Source: Phallusia mammillata
Lineage: Eukaryota > Chordata > Ascidiacea > Phlebobranchia > Ascidiidae
Assembly: GCA_003260075.1 (NCBI GenBank)
Contig: QLIY01000675.1
Coordinates: 27,022 to 91,021, forward strand
Reading direction: 5' to 3'
DNA length: 64,000 nucleotides
Shown piece after piece: positions 1 to 11,437 of the stretch. The position numbers and the translations under genes are program-made. The notes below the pieces were generated by a model. That model was not told the DNA's origin, did no database searches, and was given only the letters and a program-made list of their open reading frames with translations. How positions within the stretch are numbered: position 1 is the stretch's first letter; each line of letters begins with the position of its first letter.

Positions 1-121
1 TGAAAGATTACACTTGATTGTGAGTGAATAAATTGGTTTCTGATCTTTTGTGTTGCGGCTCTTTTAAAACTAAGTTTTGTGATATGCGGCTCGAGAATGA
101 AGCAGGTCTGGCCACCCCTGC
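1..121. mobile_element. Right end of a hAT-like element
   Basis: The sequence up to about position 119 ends in GGCCACCCCTGC, the reverse complement of the CAGGGGTGGCC-type end common in small hAT elements. The left end lies outside the window, so no target-site duplication can be checked. It sits in the intron upstream of the first visible calpain exon. Confidence 0.4.
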
Positions 122-356
122 ATTAGAGCCTTTATCCACCAAGCAACGAGCTGGAGGATTCTAGTTTAAAATATACACAAGTTTTAGTGTGTATTTAGAA
201 ATGAAAAACAAAAATTGTTTGGTTGTTCATGGTTAATTTTTACTAATGCTGAGACTTGAAAAACTCCATAAAGAGCTTATGCATTGGCTCTGCTACATGA
301 ATTGTGTAAAGACTTTTTTGGACTACTTATTTATTCATAACAACTTCATTTTACAG

Positions 357-1858
357 ATTGAATGGGAAGATTCTAATTCCTGGATGGTATTTCACCAAAA
401 TCCACGTCCTTCGGACATTAAGCAAGGCTTGTTAGGCAACTGCTGGTAAGTGACAAATATTACTGCAAAGGCTAAGGATTTAGTGACAATATTTCAATCT
501 AATGTTATGAACAGAGCACAACGGTGATGTAGCATATTAATGTTGTTGCAATAAAGCTTTTTTTCTTCAATATAACTGAGTAAAATGCTTTACAGGATAT
601 GTGTACAATTATTGCTTTCAAATTATTTTTAAGCACCAGGTGTTTCAACTCCTATTTTATATTAAGATTTCTATGTGCATATTTGGTTTGCTGCCAAGCT
701 TTGGTGTTTTATTGCATTTTTTTCAAGTATATATTTGTAATATTGGACTAGAGTTTCTCACCAAGCAGGATCAACCCACAAAAAGCTCATAACCATTTCA
801 AAATTTTCATTTTTATCATTTAAAGGTTTCTTAGTGGATTATCAGTGCTGGCTGAAAGACCTGAACTGTTGAAGAAGGTTATGATTACAAAGGAGTACAA
901 CGACCAGGGAGTTTATGTTGTTCGACTTTGTAAGAACGGAATCTGGCACACAGTGTTCGTCGATGACCTGTTTCCATGCAATGAAAAAAACTGCCTTATA
1001 TACTCCCAGGTTTGTCATATAAATGGGTTTTAGAGTCCCAGCTCTAAAAAACACAGTCTGTGTGCCAGATGTAATTCACCAAGATATTTTCTCCAGGCAA
1101 CAAAGCATTCAAAGTGTGTAAACAAAATAAAAAACCAAACCTTGCATAAATAATATATACATCCTTATAACTTCATGTTATTTTAGCCTTAATCTCCATC
1201 TAAATATTCCTAATTGTAAGCCATAGTATCAATTTGGCAAATATCCAAATTTGGTTAGTACCCCCCCCCCGGGTCAACTTTGGGTACCATTGATTGAAAA
1301 AGCCCTCGCAAAACTTCATGGTTGTTATGAAGCATTGCAAGCTGGAAGGTCGATTGAAGGTTTAGCAACGTTGACTGGTGCCCCACCCCCCCCCCATAAA
1401 TAATATATACATCCTTATAACTTCATGTTATTTTAGCCTTAATATCCATCTAAACATTCCTAATTGTAAGCCATAGTATGAATTTGGCAAATATCCAAAT
1501 TTGGTTAGTATTTTTTTTTCATTTGACCACTGCAGGCCACAAACTTGAAAAGTGACTTAACTAAAACAAAACTGCCTGAATCTGTTGTTAACAAAATAAA
1601 TTGACCTGTAGTTGGCAAAATGCGTATTGCGGACCATAATCCTTAAAACTTGTCCTAATCTAGTATTAACTGCTAAGCTGTTGTAGTAACCAGATGTTTT
1701 TAAACTAACTATATATACGAACTGTTATACTTTGGCCTGTATGCGTTTTTTTTGCTTTTGGATTACAAATGGGTTTAAATTCTTGTAATAGTTATGAGTG
1801 ATAGCTTGTGAATGTATTAAAACTAACAAAAATAAGTTGCTTTTTTACAGTCAAAACG

Positions 1859-1929
<71 letters not shown>

Positions 1930-4900
1930 TGTGAAAGTTTGCAGCTGTGTAAAAGCAGTAAGTGTTTTTAATGCATATTTTTCAGTGTATATGAGTTAAA
2001 AACTTTTTTGTTTTTGCATACATTTGTGTTTGATAGGCAGATTGCATTAGCATTTGCCAAAATGTTTGAATAAGAAAGAATGTCGCTTTTTATGTGTATT
2101 TAGGCTGTTAGTTTCCTCACTAAACTAATGAACAGATTCATGTATAGTATTCTTGACATTTGTTTAGGAATTTTAACAAAGATCTTTGGAAACTTAGTAC
2201 ACAAAGACATGTAATTTAACATGCATGTGTGTTAAATAGGCAGTAGTCCTCCCCCCCCCCTGATAGGCAGATTGCATTAGCATTTGCCAAAATGTTTGAA
2301 TAAGAAAGCAGGTCGCTTTTTATGTGTATTTACGCTGTTAGTTTTCTTATTAAACTTGAATGAACGGATATGCAGATATGTTGTTAACATTTGTTTAGGA
2401 ATTTTAACAAAGATCTTTGGAAACCTGGTACACAAAGACATGAATTTTGATCAGGCTACATTTGTGTTTGATAGGCAGTAGTCCAGATGCTGAAAATGTT
2501 GATACTGGAATGATTTGGGCAAAATTGCTTAGTTGTATGGAAGCTGGATTCCTTATGGGTGCATCGTGCGGAGCTGGAAACATCCAAATTAATGAAGGCC
2601 AATATAGAGAGCTTGGTCTGCGTCCGAGACATGCATACAGTGTTCTGGATATAAGGGAAGAACACCTTTCCTCTGGTGGTGTTGTCAGGTTTGTTTTTTT
2701 ATTTTTTGAGAGTTTTTTTGTGTATGTGTTTAGGCATAACTGATTTTTAAAATTTTTCAAATCAAGCTTTTTAAAAAAAAAATTATTCGCATTTACCAAC
2801 AAAAATGTAAGAGAAAATAACTCGTAAAGCAACCTTCAAAAAAAAAAGTTTTTTGAACAGGCCTTATCCATCAAACAAACCATTACGCAATGTACCAGTT
2901 GTGACCAATTTTATTGTAAACATTTCCTTAATTTAATTTTTAACCCAATCTACTTAAAAACTCATCTCTTATAACCACACAGGTTGGTGCAACTACGAAA
3001 TCCGTGGGGATTATTTTCCTGGCAAGGTGATTGGTCAGATGGTTCGTCGTTATGGCGACAAAACCAATACTTGGAACGACGGTTGCAACCATACAGAGGA
3101 GGAGATGGCACTTTCTGGATGACTATAGAAGACATGATCAAGTAAGTTTCTTGTAGTCAAATTTAGAGACCCCTAAAACCCTTTTTTCAATGATAAGCTT
3201 GCCTTACACATCTTGCATTGTTTCTTATTCCATCTGAACCCAAAAGTTTATTTAAACCTGAAACCTTCAGCCCCCAAAACAACTCCTACTCTTCCAGCTA
3301 GAACAGTAAAACTATCACCATCCAAATACTGCCATGCGCTATCAAAATAGGATGAAGCGCATAAAAGTGGAAACCACAATTTGGTCATTCAAAAACGTTA
3401 TATGAGTCACTTGGTCTTTGCCCACTGTCGTCACTAAACTTATGAACTAATCCGTATATAGTGTTCCAAAGTAAATAAAGTTGTTGAAATTGCGACACAA
3501 ATGATATCAAGTGTAAAGTCAGGCCCAAAGTCAATCCCATTTTATTAAACTTCATGCTAAATGTAAACCGGACCAAAAAAGCATGGGATAGCTAACTTAC
3601 AGCTGTAGTGCTACGGCAGATCAAGCTAAACTTAAACCTTACCACGTATTTTTACCCAGTGGTATTTTCTTGCAGGTATTTTGACAGCGTTGACATATGT
3701 AAGATTCTAAGCCGGGGTTGGAACGAGACCCGACTCACAGGGAAATTTCCGGGGTCGGCAGATGGGGAATTAAAAGCATATCTGCTTACCGTAGAGGAAA
3801 GCAGTGAGATGGAATTTGCATTGTTTCAACAAATTTCAAGGTAAAAAAGTACTGATGTGAAAAAAATATTTTGCCTTTACAACACGGTGTATCTGCAGCT
3901 CGTTTGGTCATGATCCACCAATTGTGTCCTTAACTGTTTTGCGCTCCATAACGTTTCAACGTTGTACAGCTATTTCTGTCTTGGTGATTGTTTAGTGCTA
4001 TTGTGTCGCTGTTCTCTTTCGCAAAGCAAAACAAACTCTACGCAACATGGTGGCTAAATTGAATACCTACAGCCAGTGGTGGGATTCAGCCGGTTCGCAC
4101 TGGTTATATAGAGCCGTCTCACGAAATTTTATGAGATCAGCGAACCGGTTAGCATTACTGGTTAACTGTCAATGGACTTTTTGTAACAGAACCGCCTGAA
4201 ATATATGAAAAATTTCTCCAGCGGTTTCCCAAAATTTGGACTTATGGCTATTTTTTGCAAATATGGCTATTTTTTGGTATTTAAATGAACACTTGCGGTC
4301 TCTTAAAACTACTTAGCGGTCACCCAAACCAAACCTTAAAAAAACCCTGCCCACCACTGCCTACAGCCAACACACTGACAAAATTACATTGGCTATGTTT
4401 TCTTTCACCAAGCGAAATAAATTTACTCAACACAAACATTACCACATTTATTATGTTTCAGGACACAGGAGGGGTCAAGCCAGCACCCAGTTGATACTTG
4501 CATTTGTGTTCTTAACACTGTGATGACTTCGGATGGAAAATACACGATAGGAGCATTGGTGGCATGTGGACGGAGACAGGTCGGTAGATGGCGCCATGGT
4601 TTGTTTTGGCTTTAAAAACCACACCAACAAACTTGGTCGAAGGGTCCTAGGCGCCTAACCCATAACAAGACATAATAAACTCAATCGGGATTCGTCCTCG
4701 GTATAACGTCCAGTTTTCGAACCCATTGAAAAACAAAACCAGGCTTACCTATTTAAGAGGCCAACATAAAATAAATGCTAAATTCTGGCAGTTATGTTTT
4801 TGATTAAATTACTTTTCAAGTCCGTGTATATTGTTCCAAAGTATAGTAATTATAGTAATAAAATAAATTGTTGTTTAGGTGAAGAAACATCTTTCTTGCT

Positions 4901-6921
4901 CTTGTTTTCTCAATCCTGGAACTTACCTGATTGTGTGCCTCGCTTTTAACCACTGGGTGTCAGGCTTCATCAGCACTCAAGGTCAGATCCAGGACAACGC
5001 TTAAAGATAATTGAAATTTTACTGTAACTGAAAAACGAATCATTCCAGCTATAAATTTCTCCAGCGCAGCTAAAGCTGTATTAACTTGTTGTGTTTAACC
5101 AAACCAACACAAGGTTTCATTTTTGTAGGAATTATTCCTAATGTCGCCGATGTAGCCCTCCCCGAATATATTCTGGTGGTCCACAGTAGTAGAATTATAT
5201 TGTTGAGCGAGTACTGTCGAGTTGACGGAGTCATAGCTGACGTTGTTATTCAACTCGCATTAAAAGAAGGAGAGCAGCAACAAGTGAGTAAATTTTCCTG
5301 TTACTCGGATGGGCATACATTTGTTAGTGGGATCTGTAAACAATATGTGTATGGTCAAAATGGCGATACCCTGCTACGAAGCTGACATATGCAGCATACG
5401 AGGCAGGCAACTGTGCTTGTGATTTTACTTTTGACGTCATCACCACCAAATCTGTGTAGCTCAGTTGGTAGAGCGCGAGTCCCGGAAAAAAAACTGTCGT
5501 GGGTTCGAATCCCACCGCAGGCCAGATTTGTCTAGCTAGCCTATGCCATACCATATGCCAAATGTGGAAATGCAGGGGAAACTGGCTTGATTTGTTGCAA
5601 TGCTTTCAATACAGGCCTAGCAAACGGTACTACTATGGGTTGGAAAACACTATTCTAGTTGCCCAAGGCCCATAAAGCTTCTGTCGTGGGTTGGAATCCC
5701 ACCACAGGCTAGATTTTTATAGACTGTACTTCGCTGGTTTGAAATGCTGATGAGAGCGAATAGATCATACTCATTAGACTTTTCTGGACTCTTCTGGACA
5801 GAACACAGAGAGTCGTAGGTTCGAATCCCTCCGAATGTGCCACAAAACATCGGTTTTGATAATTAACGTGTGGTTTAGTGTGGGTGTTGCAGATTAAGCG
5901 CCGAAATTATTAAAGCTACCGACAAAATCTAACTGCATGTAATAAAACCCAGTAAAGCTCTTGATGTGGGTTCGAATCTCACCGCAGGCTGGATGTTTTT
6001 TAACATTCAACTTGCCGCATGGAATAGCTTTGTAGGCCTGGCGTACTGTGAACTACACAAACTAGGTTCCTAATTTTTTTATTTCTAATCTTTAAATATG
6101 AAATGAAGTAATTTTTAAGAGTTTAAAATACATTAACGGTACACTACCTTTTTAGCGATCGTAAGTGCCCATATACAGTCATGTTTTCGAAATTATCACG
6201 AATGTGTACTTTGACAGGTCCGGGAGGAGGTCACTTGCTATTTTCTGTCACGTGGTTGGGGAGGTTTGATGCTGGTTGTGGAAAATCGACATCCCGAAAA
6301 CGGCTTCCACGTTCAGTTTGACTGCATGGACGCATCCAATGTCGTTTCGACACGTGGCGTATTTCACACTAAGGATTCCATACCGGCTTTGCACAGGTAC
6401 AAGAAACAAGTCTCCATATGTTGTTGCAGTGCCAAAGCTCCCAATCAAGTTTTTCTTTTATTTTAAACAATTACAATACTTGCTTTGCATTTGTTATGAT
6501 GAAGTAGATCTAAAATCCCAGCCTATGTACAAATCTGTCGGCAATTTTATTCAGTTCGTACAAACCGCTATGACACGCGAAAATGTTGGTCTTTATTATT
6601 TTGACATCGAAAACATCGGCAAGTGGCGTTTCAAACATTGTCGGCCTCTGGCTCAGAAATATAAAAAAACACAAAGTTTTTATACCGACATTGTGCACAA
6701 CTGCCATAAGTCCACAACATCTATTCACTTTATCCAGGCAAGTTGTAGCTGTGATGAGCCAACTCGACAGCAACAGTGGTTTCAGCATCACCCATAAACT
6801 CACCCATCGTTTGTCGGCGAAAAACCCCCGGGATCTGGGTGAATGGGCCAGCCAGGGGATTTCCCATCAGCCCCAGTTGGAACGCGAAGTTCGAAATTTA
6901 CATCAACCGCGTCCATTATGA
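357..6921 (+). CDS. CAPN15: Calpain-15 (SOL/SOLH-type cysteine protease), 3' part
   Basis: This is a calcium-dependent cytosolic cysteine protease of the small-optic-lobes branch; its N-terminal zinc-finger part would lie left of the window. Coding exons are 357-445, 826-1009, one broken exon (1851-1858 + 1271-1385 + 1930-1957), 2475-2688, 2983-3141, 3676-3840, 4462-4579, 4879-4981, 5129-5283, 6218-6396 and 6738-6921. All phases agree, giving 566 codons before TGA. The catalytic triad is visible: Cys in LLGNCWF (codon 441-443), His in [11 protein letters not shown] and Asn in LRNPWG. After the protease core come YFDSVDICK and a C-terminal SOH domain with [27 protein letters not shown] and a terminal QPRPL, as in calpain-15 of other animals. 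The third listed exon is scrambled in this assembly; taken literally the gene looks disrupted, but the pieces rejoin exactly. Confidence 0.95.
1261..1270. other. C10 gap placeholder
   Basis: Ten Cs separate a first copy of intron sequence (about 1147-1260) from a 115-bp fragment of calpain exon that belongs at 1859-1929. Confidence 0.85.
1271..1385 (+). other. Misplaced 115-bp piece of calpain-15 exon
   Basis: The piece encodes the [16 protein letters not shown] and [15 protein letters not shown] portions of the protease core. It has no splice sites of its own and is bounded on both sides by C10. Placed between 1858 (TCAAAACG) and 1930 (TGTGAA) it restores one open exon with no base lost or gained: 8 + 115 = 123 bases, exactly 41 codons. 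Confidence 0.92.
1386..1395. other. C10 gap placeholder
   Basis: Ten Cs follow the misplaced exon piece. The sequence after it (1396-1510) repeats 1147-1258 with only a few substitutions. Confidence 0.85.
1859..1929. other. C71 gap placeholder inside calpain-15 exon
   Basis: A run of 71 Cs interrupts a conserved exon. Read as DNA it would encode about 23 prolines in the protease core, where calpain-15 has none. The true filler is the 115-bp segment found at 1271-1385. Confidence 0.93.
2055..2170 (+). repeat. Dispersed repeat, AACGTTTGAATAATAAAGC family
   Basis: This copy of a dispersed family reads AATGTTTGAATAAGAAAG followed by a TATGTGTATTTAGGCTGTTAG-like block and ACTAATGAACAGATTC. Related copies lie at about 2282-2400 (the duplicate across the C10), 3416-3470, 29150-29275 and, inverted, 55265-55345. 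It is probably the 3' end of a retroelement; the class is not determined. Confidence 0.5.
2251..2260. other. C10 gap placeholder with duplicated flanks
   Basis: Sequence beginning TGATAGGCAGATTGCATT occurs at about 2033 and again at 2261, with scattered differences. This fits two unmerged overlapping contigs or alleles. Confidence 0.8.
3884..4050 (-). mobile_element. SINE-like repeat copy
   Basis: The reverse strand matches the repeat at 7888-8075: CACAATTGGTGGAT, a block around AACGTTATGGAGCGC, CAATCACCAAG and a GCGAAA end near TTGTTT. It lies in a calpain-15 intron. A second fragment follows at about 4382-4432, beyond the hAT element at 4074-4359. Confidence 0.5.
4074..4359. mobile_element. 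Non-autonomous hAT element, 286 bp
   Basis: The ends are CAGTGGTGGGATTC and GCCCACCACTG, which are inverted repeats. The element is flanked by a perfect 8-bp target-site duplication, CCTACAGC, at 4066-4073 and 4360-4367. It lies in a calpain-15 intron. It has no coding capacity, so a hAT transposase must act in trans. Relatives are at 20967-21137 and about 53755-53905. Confidence 0.88.
5450..6000 (+). repeat. Cluster of four tRNA-like (B-box) fragments
   Basis: The first unit has an A-box-like TAGCTCAGTTGGTAGAGC (from about 5457) and a B box GGGTTCGAATCCCACC (from 5501) with a 5-bp T stem; its acceptor-like ends pair at 6 of 7 positions, but the anticodon arm does not fold. Three more B-box blocks, at about 5688, 5817 and 5968, lack an intact A box. 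I read these as tRNA-derived SINE remnants in a calpain-15 intron, not functional tRNA genes. Confidence 0.65.
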
Positions 6922-7040
6922 CGTAATAACCGCTTTTCGCGGATGGTCGCGATTTAACTAATACGTCATTGACGCAAGTGTGACGTGATGGTATAGAATG
7001 ACGTCATGAGAAGGCGAGAAAATGGAATGTATGACGTACT
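6919..7040. promoter_or_regulatory. Cluster of CRE/ATF-like TGACGT motifs
   Basis: Just past the calpain stop codon there are five TGACGT-type words, including a full palindromic TGACGTCA at 6999-7006, TGACGTGA at 6981, TGACGTAA at 6919 and TACGTCAT at 6962. The density is high for AT-rich DNA. Whether it acts on the downstream NIPA-like gene is unknown. Confidence 0.35.
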
Positions 7041-8414
7041 TGTTGGAGCATTATAATCAAAACGGACTTAAAATGCATGCTGAGATAGTCAGTGACCTCA
7101 ATCAATTTCATTGTTTTTGACTTGAAAAGTGGCCATAAAACTATTTTAAATCATTCTTTATCATATGTCAAACATTTAACTAACTACATTTGTTTAGTTA
7201 TGCACACTCTATTGCGAGCGCTCTACAATAAGGCTGATTGGTCTTTCTGTTGAAGGAAAGTGATTTTTTTAAAGACTGTTTCATGAAAAGTAAACTTCAG
7301 TATGACTATTTCTCCAAATACATTTTCACAACTACGCCACTGAATGCATCAAAAACAGATTAAATTTTCTTTCATTCTATATACTTATCTTAAGTCTTTG
7401 CTGAAAAGGGGGACAACGAAATTTATTGAACATTTAAAGTGCACGGACGCAAAAAAGGTTAAAACCCTGTTTTAAGACAATCAAAATTTGTTAGTTTGAA
7501 GTACCTACTGAACGGTTTCGTACTCTGTTGTGTTGGTCCAGCAAAGTGACAATTGTATTTGCAGTGAATTTGTTTTGTCTACATTTTGCACTTGTTTCTT
7601 TATTGAATATCAACGTCGATGTTTTACTGCTTGGCAAACCTTGTTTTTTTGCCTCGCTTCTACTTTCTAACAACAATTACAACTGGTTTGGTACAAATTG
7701 AAACCTTTACGATTCCACTTTCTGTTGTTCAGAGTTTTTTACAAAATGAAGGTATAAAGTCGCGCTAATGTTTCTTTAACACAGTTATTCCGCAAGCTGT
7801 TGAAAGAACACCAGTAGCTTTTGGTTAGGTTGGTTAAAAGTTACTTGGTAGTTAAAAAAAAACTTTATCGCACAAATGTCGTTTTTAGTTGAGTTGAGTT
7901 GAGTTGAGTTTATTTCGCTTGGTGAAAGACAACATAGCAACACAATTGCACTAAAACAATCACCAAGCCGGAAATAGCTGCGCAACGTTAAGACGTTATG
8001 AAGCGCAAAAAAGTGTCGGGCACAATTGGTGGATAGTAGTTGAACGCGCTGCAGCTACACCGTATTATAAGGCGTTATGTGTCGGGTGCTCACAAGAAAG
8101 TGAGTGTGGCGCAGAGTGAGTATAACACGACTGGGGGGGAAACGATGGTGGGACCAGTCGCGGGGGCCCCAGAATCTAACCACCCGTGTTAGTTCAGTTT
8201 TAAACGCACTGAATCATTACAATTATTTTTCAGTGCACGTTGTTGTGTATATGTCCTCCCAGGATTTGTCAAAATTATCACCAGAAAAAATATCTTGGTT
8301 AATAAAAAACAACGGACATAGAAATCGTACAAGCCAAACCGGTTTTTGCAAAAGCGAAGTTATGCGGGAAAAGTAACAGAACGGCTAACTATTTAATTAT
8401 GAACGTTAATAAAG
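6922..8414. other. Intergenic region between calpain-15 and NIPA-like gene
   Basis: No coding exon was recognised. It holds the TGACGT cluster at its left end and a SINE-like repeat at 7888-8075. The region just before 8415 should contain the NIPA-like promoter and 5' leader. Confidence 0.6.
7888..8075 (+). mobile_element. SINE-like repeat with GTTGA microsatellite
   Basis: It starts with four GTTGA units and continues TTTATTTCGCTTGGTGAAAG, CACAATTGCACTAAA, CAATCACCAAGCCGG and CACAATTGGTGGAT. Other copies are at 3884-4050 (-), 4382-4432 (-) and 19263-19375 (+). It is intergenic here and intronic or intergenic elsewhere. Confidence 0.55.
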
Positions 8415-11365
8415 ATGAACAACACGGAAAATGCTACAACAGAAGGTGAATTATTGTACAAATAATCGTTAGTTGTGGTCATAAAAATATCGGTCAAGGA
8501 ATTTTGCAAAATAAGTCAAAATAAAGGATTTGAAAATAGAGACTGAAAATAACTTGTTTTTGTATTTTTTAGCGCCAGCCGATTTTCTTACACCAGCTGA
8601 ACACTACAAAATTGGGATATCTTTAGCAGTGCTAGGGAATTTTCTAATTGCAGTTTCGCTAAACATTCAGGTAGGTATGCAAAGATCAGAAAATATAATA
8701 TTTCGCTAGCATGCACCTCCGGAAGTTTTCAGAGAATTGCAATGTTGTAAATAATCTCAAATCACTCACAAAAAAGTATAAAAATTATCAGTGTAGACTA
8801 AGTATAAACAAAGAAGCTTTCTAGGACAGTTTGTTTGTTTCATTGCTTATTTATTTTTACAAGTTGTTACCAGCTAAGCTTAATATAAAACTCCAATTTA
8901 AATCTTTCAGAAATTTGCTCATCGAAAGAGGAGCCATCATCTGAATTCTGTCGACGACGAATCCGATCACAATGAAGACAAATCATCATTCTGTGCACCG
9001 GGAAGTTACTTGCGTTCAGGAACTTGGTGGATTGGAATAACTCTCATGGTGTTCGGAGAAATTGGAAATTTTGTCGCTTATGGATTTGCTCCTGCATCTG
9101 TGGTGGCCCCATTAGGTAAGAAATGGAATAATTTGAGACCACTGTAAAAAATATTGTGTTGTTATTAAACAATCTAAATGAGGGCTTCTTGACCTTGGTG
9201 GTTTTGCAAAAATTAAATAAAGTCATGAGGTTGTTATGGTGGGACATTTTTTATTTGCTCCTAGGCAGTAGTTTAAAAGGTCATAGTTCCATTTTTTTTA
9301 CATTTTTTGCCCTTGATTAAGATACCTGTAATATGCTCCTTTTTTAATTGAAAAAAGTGTTTTGAATTTAATCATTAAAAAAAATAAAAATTTGACTTTC
9401 TCATATGTTTCTGTTCTTTTTTTATTTAACTTTTGTGCATTACACATTTTTTTCAATTTAAATTATATAATGCAGTGAATGTGTTTAGGCTGTGTTGCGG
9501 TGATAGCAAATGGTGCCATTGCTGTTCTCTTTAACAACGAATTTCTGCGAATGCAAGATATATTCGGTGCCACATTTGCACTTGTCGGTGGATTTTTAAT
9601 TGTTGAGTTTTCACAACAAGCTGACAAAATTCTTGATGCTCAACAAATCACCAGCCATATTGGGAATTGGCAGTTCATAATCTATGTTATTATAGAGGTT
9701 AGTTATTTGTAAAGATGTTGTTCTAATTTTGTTTATTACTATTTTAATTACAGTTGACTTTTGTGTACGGTAAATTAGGCAATGAAAAACTGTTTTGAGT
9801 ATTCCCAAAGGAGTGCATTTACTTAGATATGTATCACATCCTGATTCTACAAGCATGCACATTTTTTGTTTAAAAACAGTATAAAACTGTAGAAATTTTA
9901 GGAGGATATTTAAAACTAGTAACACCACACAGCCCAAGTAAGGCATTTTGCAAAGCGATTTTTATGGTTGTTTTGTTTAGGTGATTGTTCTCACATTATT
10001 GCTTTATGTGCGGTCCCGGAATGCACATAAAAAACATAGTGTGATGTTACATTTGCTAGTAGTCGCAATTCTTGGGTCGTTTACAGTTATTTCTGCAAAA
10101 GCTGTGTCTGGAATGCTCACTATAACTGTTGAAGGTACAAAATAGTATATTTGCTCTATCAGTAACCATAAAAAATCAATACAATGAGCTTGTTTTTTTC
10201 TTAATGTAAAAATGTTTTTATTCTGGTAAAAAGTTACATTGCTCTTAAATAATTTCACATCATTTGCAATGTTCCGCATGTTTTTGTATGTAAATAAATC
10301 CATCAAAATTTTATGTTTAGGTGAAAGCCAACTTGTATATTTTATATTTTACTTGATGTTAATCATCATGGCCATAACAACTATTGTGCAAGTAAGTAGA
10401 CACAAAATTTCTTATTTAAAAATTTTCCAGATGTTTTTTTTTAAAGTGTTATAAGTGATGTTTAATAAAAATTTGCTGTTTTGTGTTAAATGTCTGAAAA
10501 GCTTGCCTTGTTGCATATTGCCTAAGGGCCTTTTGCACTCTTTCTTTTCTTGCCTCTTCAGGGCTTTGTTAATATGTCTGTGATAAATAATTGTTACTGC
10601 ACCTTCTATCATTATAACTGCCACCATTCATGTCAAAATTGGACTGTATATTTTCACTTCAAATGGTGCTTTGGTGCTGTTTTTTGACGGTTGAAATTAA
10701 AAACTAAAACAGTCCATTTTTGACCAAACTTTGTTTTAATGGTGACAGTTTTTCTTTCCCCCCCCCCCACTTCAAATGGTGCTTTGGTGCTGTTTTTTGA
10801 CGGTTGAAATTAAAAGCTAAAACAGTTCATTTTTGACCAAACTTTGTTTTAATGGTGACAGACAGTTTCTTGTATTTTAAGGTGAAATATCTGAATCAAG
10901 CCATGGCTAGCTACGACATAGCAACAGTTGTTCCAATAAACTTTGTTTTATTTACTGTCAGTGCTATTCTTGCAGGGGCAATCTTTTACCAGGTTTGTAG
11001 AAAATATAGACACCTATATATATACTGTGTTATAGCTATAACCTTGGTATATATCCAACATCTCTTTACAAAATATGTTTAAACCAACATGAAACACTAT
11101 ATGCATTTAACTAATTCACTTGTCTTTAAAAAGCTTGTTGGTGAATATTGATATTTTATGAATGCCTAAGCTGCCAATACTGTTTAGTACACTCTGTTTT
11201 TGTGATAATAATATTTTTTTCACTAGAAACTGTAACAAAGTAAGTGTTAAACTAAGTATATTAATATGGCAAAGAGGTCCATTACAATAAATAATAAATT
11301 GCTGGATGATTTTGTGAAGTATTACCTTTCATGCCTTGCTACATTTTTTCAGGAATTTTTTCACC

Positions 11366-11437
<72 letters not shown>

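Noticed and set aside
1808..1999. Open frame with a long proline tract
   Set aside because: It is the C71 placeholder read as CCC codons; the true exon continues through the displaced 115-bp piece.
5455..5527. Functional tRNA gene
   Set aside because: A and B boxes and a near-complete acceptor pair are present, but the anticodon stem does not form and the middle is an A-rich insert; a tRNA-derived repeat fits better.
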